Part shown: piece after piece, positions 1 through 4,436 of the stretch | Layout: each line of letters starts with the position of its first letter | Numbering within the stretch: position 1 is the stretch's first letter | Source of the DNA: an uncultured Magnetococcales bacterium | GTDB taxonomy: Bacteria > Pseudomonadota > Magnetococcia > Magnetococcales > Magnetaquicoccaceae | DNA length: 9,908 bases | Assembly (NCBI GenBank): GCA_903913345.1 | Contig: CAIWLA010000681.1 | Coordinates: forward strand, 1-9,908 | Direction: 5' to 3' | Program-made: the position numbers and the translations under genes | Notes under the pieces: generated by a model | Told to the model about the DNA's origin: nothing | Seen by the model: only the letters and a program-made list of their open reading frames with translations | The model's database searches: none

Positions 1-79
1 AATCGGGGCTTCGCCCCGCACCCCACCAACTGGCTCTGCCCTCTGGACACCCACTGGGGGCCGTGACGGCCCCCAGACC
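1..79. repeat. GC-rich hairpin cluster, REP-like intergenic repeat (probably continues left)
   Basis: The first 79 bases hold two strong inverted repeats joined by a C-rich linker with the phrases GCACCCCACC, GGCTCTGCC and CTGGACACCC. One hairpin lies at 4-18 (6-bp stem, TTC loop) and one at 54-76 (perfect 23-base odd palindrome). Alternating hairpins and conserved C-rich spacers are the usual look of dispersed intergenic repeats in GC-rich proteobacteria. The element probably starts left of the window. It lies downstream of the minus-strand DUF5615 gene and could stop or protect the 3' end of that transcript, but there is no T-run behind either stem, so a classic intrinsic terminator is not supported. 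Copy number elsewhere in the genome cannot be seen. Confidence 0.55.
54..76. repeat. Perfect 23-base GC-rich palindrome (hairpin)
   Basis: An 11-base left arm (CTGGGGGCCGT) and an 11-base right arm (ACGGCCCCCAG) are exact reverse complements around a single G at 65. As RNA or single-stranded DNA it would fold as a 9-10 bp GC stem with a 3-5 base loop on either strand. It is the strongest hairpin I noticed in the window. Confidence 0.7.
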
Positions 80-139
80 CCGGCAAAAATTATTGAATGT
101 CAACACGCCCTAGGCGATCGTGCGTCGATGATAAAATTT

Positions 140-469
140 TCAGACCACCTCAATAACCTTTTCGCCCGACAACAAGGCAGATTCGATGCTGGGAAGCATT
201 TTCTCAAACCAAACAAACAATACGGCATTGCTGGTATTTCCCACCCTGATCCAAACGATGGGAGGACCATCAGCGATCAAATAGTGCCGCTTCACAAAGT
301 CGTCATCCTTCGTTATAATGGCGGCTCCTGTGCTGACGGCCTGTGACCAGATTGTCGAGTCATTGGCTCCAGCCAATCCGATATCAACAACATGTTCCGC
401 CTGTCGTTCCAACCCGGAAAGAAAACGGGCCAAGGCAGGAGGAAGCTGGGCATCGACGAGATAACGCAA
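140..469 (-). CDS. DUF5615 PIN-like toxin-family protein
   Basis: This 109-residue protein matches the DUF5615 family, a small PIN-like fold related to Mut7-C and normally the toxin-like partner of DUF433 proteins. Visible family marks are the N-terminal beta strand with D6 (LVDAQLPPAL), D37 in a GANDSTIW segment, and the acidic cluster D55-D57 in IITKDDDF. Together these would form the metal-binding acidic site expected of a PIN-type nuclease. Nuclease activity is inferred from the fold and not proven for most family members. The start is TTG at 469: an in-frame stop lies three codons upstream and no ATG or GTG intervenes. One base separates it from the DUF433 stop (TGA-C-TTG) and no good Shine-Dalgarno site is present, so translation probably depends on coupling to DUF433. 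The length is normal and the gene looks intact. Confidence 0.88.
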   Translation of the reverse strand: MRYLVDAQLPPALARFLSGLERQAEHVVDIGLAGANDSTIWSQAVSTGAAIITKDDDFVKRHYLIADGPPIVWIRVGNTSNAVLFVWFEKMLPSIESALLSGEKVIEVV

Positions 470-470
470 G

Positions 471-695
471 TCAGGCTACACTCAAGACGGGATGATCGGC
501 TTGCAGGGCAGCATATTCAAGGGCCGCAGAGATGTCGTCTGGCTCAAGATAGGGATAGTCAACCAGGATCTCTTCCCGTGACATGCCCGCTGCCAATAGT
601 CCCAGGAGATCTTTGACCCGGATACGCAGACCACGAATACACGGTCGGCCACCACATTGGGCAGGGTTTACCGTGATTCGGTTCAGATGATTCAT
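471..695 (-). CDS. DUF433 antitoxin-like protein
   Basis: This 74-residue protein belongs to the DUF433 family, small helix-turn-helix-like proteins paired with DUF5615 and thought to act as antitoxin and DNA-binding repressor. The signature is clear: RITVNPAQCGGRPCIRG near the N-terminus, then the helical stretch LLAAGMSREEILVDYPYLE and the end DDISAALEYAAL. The frame is open further up to an ATG at 740, but that start would overlap the M16 gene and add 15 non-family residues. The ATG at 695 begins where the family begins and has AAGGAG nine bases upstream. It lies 28 bases after the stop of the upstream M16 gene, on the same strand, and one base before the DUF5615 start. The toxin-antitoxin role comes from family knowledge and pairing, not from anything shown here. 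Confidence 0.88.
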   Translation of the reverse strand: MNHLNRITVNPAQCGGRPCIRGLRIRVKDLLGLLAAGMSREEILVDYPYLEPDDISAALEYAALQADHPVLSVA

Positions 696-704
696 GTCGG
701 ATGG

Positions 705-710
705 CTCCTT
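705..710 (-). promoter_or_regulatory. Shine-Dalgarno site of the DUF433 gene
   Basis: AAGGAG on the minus strand, nine bases before the ATG at 695. It decides the start in favour of the shorter 74-residue protein over the ATG at 740. It lies in the 28-base gap after the M16 gene, where I see no terminator. Confidence 0.6.
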
Positions 711-723
711 TTCAAAAACCATT

Positions 724-2046
724 TCAGGGACTTTTTCCAACGATCACCGTATCAAACCGCTGGGGTTCGAGCAGTCGGCGCGCCACTCGGAGAATATCGT
801 CGCGGGTGACGGCGCGGATTCGGTCTGGCCATTTGTCCAGATAGTCCAGGCCGAGTCGGTAATAACCGATGCTGCCCCACAGGGCGGAGATCTTGCCCAG
901 TCCGTCCAGATGGAGGGGAAAGGATCCCGTCAGATAGCGGATCACCTCCTGCAATTCCGTCTCCGACACCCCCTCCTGAGTGAGGCGTTGCAGCTCCTGA
1001 TTCAACAAGGCCAGGGCCTCGTTGGTCGATTCCGTTTTGGTCTTCATCACCACAAAGAAGGGTCCGTTGTTCGACAGGGGGACAAAATGGGAGTAGACCC
1101 CATAGGTCAAACCGCGTTTTTCCCGAATTTCCGTGCTGAGGCGGCTGTTGAGTCCGGCACCGCCCAACAGTTGATTGAGTACATAAAATGCATAATAATC
1201 AGGATCCTGACGACGAATGCCGATGGTGCCCAGCAGCAACGTGGTCTGAGGCAAATCCATCTCGATCCGTTCCGTTTTGGCTCCACCAACGGGGGGATCC
1301 GCCGGGACCGACGGGATGGCGGCCAACGGCGAGGGTTGGCTGTTCAGCCCAGACAGATGGCGGTCGATCAGCCCTTGCAGTCGCGGCAAATCCAGATCCC
1401 CCGCCACGGCCAATACCATGTCGGGGGTGTGAAAGGCATCGGTCTGGAAACGACGTACATCCGCCAAAGTGATGCGCGCCAGACTCTCCAGGGTGCCCAC
1501 CACCGGCAAACCATAGGGATGGTCGGGATAGAGCATCCGATGCAGCCGCAGAGAGGCCCGGGTCTGGGGCTGTTCCTGATCCTTGATGATCTGGGCGCGT
1601 TGTTCATCCATCGCCTGGGCAAAATCTTTTTCCGCCAGGCGGGGACGCAACAGACCATCTGCCAGTCGGGACCAGGACTCTTCCAGGTGTTCGGTCCGGG
1701 TGGTGAGCCGGACCGTCAGGGTTTCCAGGGTGGCCGAGGCATCCAGGAGAATGCCATGGAATGCCAACTGTTCTTGAAAGGTGGCCGAATCCATCTCCGT
1801 GCTCCCCTCATTGAACATCCAGGCGGTCATGGAGGCCACACCGCCCTTGCCCGGCGGATCATAGGCTGCCCCGCCCCGGGCGACCAGACGAACCTCCACC
1901 ATGGGATTGGCATGGCTCTCCACCAGAAAGACCGTCATTCCCCCCGGTCCCTGAAACGATTGCACCTTGGGGGTTGCCTGGACAACGGTGACACCACAGA
2001 GCAGCCACCCACCCACCAGAAAGAGCCAAAACCGTCTGCCAATCAT
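724..2046 (-). CDS. M16 family peptidase-like protein, catalytically inactive partner subunit
   Basis: This 440-residue protein has the two-half M16 (pitrilysin / processing-peptidase) fold. An N-terminal signal peptide is visible (RRFWLFLVGGWLLCGVTV, likely cut after VQA at about residue 24), so it should act in the periplasm or at the membrane. The zinc motif is gone: at the place of HxxEH it has S72, A75 and W76 (GVASMTAWMF). It keeps the arginine-tyrosine region of the second domain (SRLSTEIREKRGLTYG, R302 and Y315). This is the known pattern of bacterial M16 heterodimers, where one subunit supplies zinc and the other helps bind substrate. The partner is the gene just upstream, with which it overlaps as ATGA. 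The start at 2046 is chosen because of that overlap, a GGAG upstream and the signal peptide. An open frame to 2166 adds only out-of-family sequence. The substrate is unknown. Confidence 0.9.
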   Translation of the reverse strand: MIGRRFWLFLVGGWLLCGVTVVQATPKVQSFQGPGGMTVFLVESHANPMVEVRLVARGGAAYDPPGKGGVASMTAWMFNEGSTEMDSATFQEQLAFHGILLDASATLETLTVRLTTRTEHLEESWSRLADGLLRPRLAEKDFAQAMDEQRAQIIKDQEQPQTRASLRLHRMLYPDHPYGLPVVGTLESLARITLADVRRFQTDAFHTPDMVLAVAGDLDLPRLQGLIDRHLSGLNSQPSPLAAIPSVPADPPVGGAKTERIEMDLPQTTLLLGTIGIRRQDPDYYAFYVLNQLLGGAGLNSRLSTEIREKRGLTYGVYSHFVPLSNNGPFFVVMKTKTESTNEALALLNQELQRLTQEGVSETELQEVIRYLTGSFPLHLDGLGKISALWGSIGYYRLGLDYLDKWPDRIRAVTRDDILRVARRLLEPQRFDTVIVGKSP

Positions 2047-3542
2047 GGTCGCAGCACTCCCACAATGAGTTGCTCTGGTCGGAGATAACGGGCGGCCACC
2101 CTCTGCACATCCTCGGCGCGCACCGCCTCTATCTGTTGCGGATATCCTTCGATCAGCACTGGCCAATCAATCCCGTTGACGCTCAGCAAACCGATCGTGG
2201 CCGCCAACTCGTAAATGGAATCCTGGGCGAAGACATGGTGGGCGATCATGCTGTTTTTGGCCCGTTGCAACTCCCGTTCGGTGACCGGCTCCTGGGCCAG
2301 ACGCCGGACCTCCCGCAGTATGGACCGTTCAATGAGCGGCAGGGCCGCCAGCCCCGTGATCCCGATGGGGGGGGTGGCTGTCGCTGCGGTCGTGGCGGGT
2401 TCTCCCGGAGCCTCCGGGTGGGCGGTCACGGAATCGGGTGGTTGGGGGTCAGCCGATTTCGGGGCGGCCGAGAGGGTGAACAGCTCCTCACTGCGGCCAT
2501 ATCCCCCGTAACGGGCCGAGACGGAGACCGCCAGCCCCTCTTCCAGCACCAGCTTTTGATACAGTCGGCTGCTGCTGCCGCCACCCAGAATGGTGGCCAG
2601 CAGGTCCAGCGCGAAGACATCCTCCTTCCCCGCCGTCAGGAGGGTGGGTGTCGGGTATCCCCCATACCACAGGGGCAGGGTGACCCCCTGGTCCGTGACC
2701 TCCAGACGGTGGGCCGCCAGAGGGGCCTCTCCAACCGGGGCGGCATCGGGAGGGGGGGTGTAGGCCGGAACGGTCGGTCGGGTCGGGTCGGGTCGGGCCG
2801 GAATGTCGGCAAAATAGTGGCGAACCTGTTGGGCCATCGCCGTCAGTTCGATATCACCCACCAGGACCAGGACGGCATTGTTGGGGGCGTAATAACGCTG
2901 ATACCAGCCACGCAAATCGGCGGTCGTGAAATGTTGAATGTCGGCCATCGAACCGATGACCGGTCGGCCATACGGATGCGCGCCGTAGGCCTTGGCGATA
3001 AACTTTTCCAGAAAACGGCCATTGGGATCGGCATCGGTGCGCGACCGCCGCTCCTCTTGAACGACTTGATTTTCCGAACGGAACTCTTCTTCGCGCAGAG
3101 CCAGATTTTGCATCCGATCCGCTTCCAGACGCAACGCCAGCTCGATGCGGTCCGCAGCCAGTTTGATATAATAGCCGGTGGCATCCTGTGAGGTGGAGGC
3201 ATTGTCTTCGCCGCCGTTGCGCCCGATGAGGCGGTGAAATTCGCCAGAGGGGACCGTCGGGGTTCCCTGAAACATCATATGTTCCAGCATATGCGACAGC
3301 CCCGTCTTGCCCGACGCCTCATCCAACGATCCCACCCGGTACCAGATGTAGGAGAGGGCAACGGGGGCCTTTGGTTCCCGGACCAGGATGACCCGCAGGC
3401 CGTTGTCCAGTGTAAAATCCTGGTGTTCCAGCCCCTCGGCCTGGAGGGGGATCAGGAACAGGAGCAGCAGTCCCAGCAGAGGAAAGGGTGCCGTCCGGCC
3501 TGCAAACCAGGAGAAGAGGCGGTTATGGTTTGATTTTGACAT
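2043..3542 (-). CDS. M16 family zinc metallopeptidase, catalytic subunit (secreted)
   Basis: This 499-residue protein is a pitrilysin-type M16 protease. After a signal peptide (hydrophobic core around residues 20-33, likely cut near LQA) comes the typical opening FTLDNGLRVILV. The zinc site is HMLEH at 84-88, where E87 is the general base, with the distal glutamate in the E163-E164 pair about 76 residues later. The second domain holds GGGSSSRLYQKLV (318-332). Two unusual low-complexity stretches break it: a Pro/Arg/Asp-rich linker at about 247-275, coded by GGTCG tandem repeats, and a Pro/Ala/Thr-rich insertion at about 361-402 inside the second M16 half. It probably pairs with the inactive M16 protein downstream (ATGA overlap). 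Its start overlaps the lipoprotein gene by 20 bases, with a weak AAAGG upstream. Substrates are not evident, though such pairs are often linked to envelope protein or peptide turnover. Confidence 0.93.
   Translation of the reverse strand: MSKSNHNRLFSWFAGRTAPFPLLGLLLLFLIPLQAEGLEHQDFTLDNGLRVILVREPKAPVALSYIWYRVGSLDEASGKTGLSHMLEHMMFQGTPTVPSGEFHRLIGRNGGEDNASTSQDATGYYIKLAADRIELALRLEADRMQNLALREEEFRSENQVVQEERRSRTDADPNGRFLEKFIAKAYGAHPYGRPVIGSMADIQHFTTADLRGWYQRYYAPNNAVLVLVGDIELTAMAQQVRHYFADIPARPDPTRPTVPAYTPPPDAAPVGEAPLAAHRLEVTDQGVTLPLWYGGYPTPTLLTAGKEDVFALDLLATILGGGSSSRLYQKLVLEEGLAVSVSARYGGYGRSEELFTLSAAPKSADPQPPDSVTAHPEAPGEPATTAATATPPIGITGLAALPLIERSILREVRRLAQEPVTERELQRAKNSMIAHHVFAQDSIYELAATIGLLSVNGIDWPVLIEGYPQQIEAVRAEDVQRVAARYLRPEQLIVGVLRP
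2772..2800. repeat. Short tandem repeat of GGTCG inside the M16 protease gene
   Basis: Four perfect GGTCG units lie at 2776-2795, with a partial GGTC before and a degenerate GGCCG after. On the coding (minus) strand this reads as CGACC units and encodes the linker ARPDPTRPTVP. A five-base unit is not a multiple of three, so gain or loss of one unit would shift the reading frame. Confidence 0.75.
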
Positions 3543-3909
3543 CGCTGCCTTTGTTGGTGTTTCCCATCCAGTCGGGCAGTTTTTCCTGTTTCTCGCGGGC
3601 GGCGGCGGAATCGTCCTGACTCTCCACCCCCGAAGGGGGCAGATGGATGGTTTGTTTGTTGTCCACCTTGGTGGAATGTTTTTGTGTCAACGCGGGATCG
3701 GCCCAGGTCGCCTTGTGTGTGCCCTCCGGTTCCTGGGCGTTTCCGGTGGGTGGCAAGGTGTCGAGATCCGGTGGAATCTCCAGCGGTTCACGGGTGGCAA
3801 CGCGGGAGGGGTCCAGCAGGTTGCTGTCCCAGGGCAGGGTCAGGCTGCTGGAACATCCGCCCAGAAAGAGCATCGTGGTGGCATAAAGCCGGAAAAGGGT
3901 CTGTTTCAT
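3523..3909 (-). CDS. DUF3035 / BamF-like outer-membrane lipoprotein
   Basis: This 128-residue protein is a predicted lipoprotein: basic start, hydrophobic stretch, then the lipobox L16-G-G-C19, so Cys19 would be lipidated. After it comes the DUF3035 hallmark at about 33-54 (DPSRVATREPLEIPPD, then LPP), as seen in alphaproteobacterial BamF, an accessory lipoprotein of the BAM outer-membrane assembly complex. The rest is polar, low in hydrophobics and probably disordered. There is no aspartate at +2 after the cysteine, in line with export to the outer membrane. The ATG at 3909 is chosen because it overlaps the lspA stop as ATGA, has AGGAA upstream and starts just before the signal peptide. An ATG at 3945 would spoil the signal. 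Its 3' end overlaps the M16 gene by 20 bases. The assignment rests on a short motif plus context, so the BamF role is likely but not certain. Confidence 0.78.
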   Translation of the reverse strand: MKQTLFRLYATTMLFLGGCSSSLTLPWDSNLLDPSRVATREPLEIPPDLDTLPPTGNAQEPEGTHKATWADPALTQKHSTKVDNKQTIHLPPSGVESQDDSAAAREKQEKLPDWMGNTNKGSDVKIKP

Positions 3910-4436
3910 GGTTTTGTGGTTCCTGTTTTTCGAAAGCTGTCCCATAACAGCAGAGCAACGCCCAGACTGATGGCACTGTCCGCCAGGTTAAAAACCGGCC
4001 AGGAGAGATCATGCCAGTGCCAGTGAATAAAGTCTACCACCCATCCGTTGAGTACCCGATCGAGCAGGTTGCCGAGGGCACCACCGAGCACCAATCCCAG
4101 GCCGACGGCCTCCCGGATGCGGTCGGTTTTGCGCAACAGGGCGACCATGAAAAAGGTGGCGATCACGGCCACACCGATCAAAATCAGTCCGCGCCATCCC
4201 GGTGAAAAATCGGCAAAGAGGCCAAAGGCGGCTCCCTTGTTGTGGACCAGTTCCAGATCGAAAAAACCGGGCACCACCTCCATTCCCTGGCCCTCCAGGA
4301 GGGTGCCGGCAACCCACTTGGAGAGTTGATCGATCACAAAGACCAGGAGCGTCGTCCACAGACCAATCGACAACCGGGAGGGGTCTGCCCCTGGCGGTGT
4401 GGTCGCTGGTGGGAAAGAGACCGACTCCTCCGTCAT
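3906..4436 (-). CDS. lspA: Lipoprotein signal peptidase (signal peptidase II)
   Basis: This 176-residue inner-membrane aspartyl protease removes signal peptides from prolipoproteins after the cysteine has been diacylglycerated. Four hydrophobic segments are visible (about 24-36, 68-75 with 82-101, 110-124 and 147-165). The family motifs are all present: VIDQLSKW at 34-41, HNKGAAFG at 65-72, GNLLDR with catalytic D126, and FNLADSAI with catalytic D153. The N-terminal 20 residues are polar and proline-rich, a little longer than in many homologues. Its start overlaps the ileS stop as ATGA and its stop overlaps the lipoprotein gene in the same way, so translation is probably coupled along the operon. 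The ileS-lspA pairing is very common in proteobacteria. The downstream lipoprotein is a plausible substrate of this enzyme. Confidence 0.97.
   Translation of the reverse strand: MTEESVSFPPATTPPGADPSRLSIGLWTTLLVFVIDQLSKWVAGTLLEGQGMEVVPGFFDLELVHNKGAAFGLFADFSPGWRGLILIGVAVIATFFMVALLRKTDRIREAVGLGLVLGGALGNLLDRVLNGWVVDFIHWHWHDLSWPVFNLADSAISLGVALLLWDSFRKTGTTKP

Noticed and set aside
4..18. Hairpin considered as an intrinsic terminator for the DUF433-DUF5615 transcript
   Set aside because: The stem is GC-rich but no T-run follows it in the visible sequence, so it is kept as part of a repeat only.
98..103. Minus-strand TTGACA that could be a -35 box after the DUF5615 gene
   Set aside because: No acceptable -10 box at 16-18 bases; only the GC-rich hairpin cluster follows.
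694..2088. Plus-strand open frame of 464 codons opposite the inactive M16 gene
   Set aside because: The minus strand is a clear M16 protein with coupled start; the plus-strand product is rich in Gln, Gly and Arg, as expected of a shadow frame.
2070..3191. Plus-strand open frame of 373 codons opposite the catalytic M16 gene
   Set aside because: Antisense to the zinc-site coding region and of low-complexity composition.
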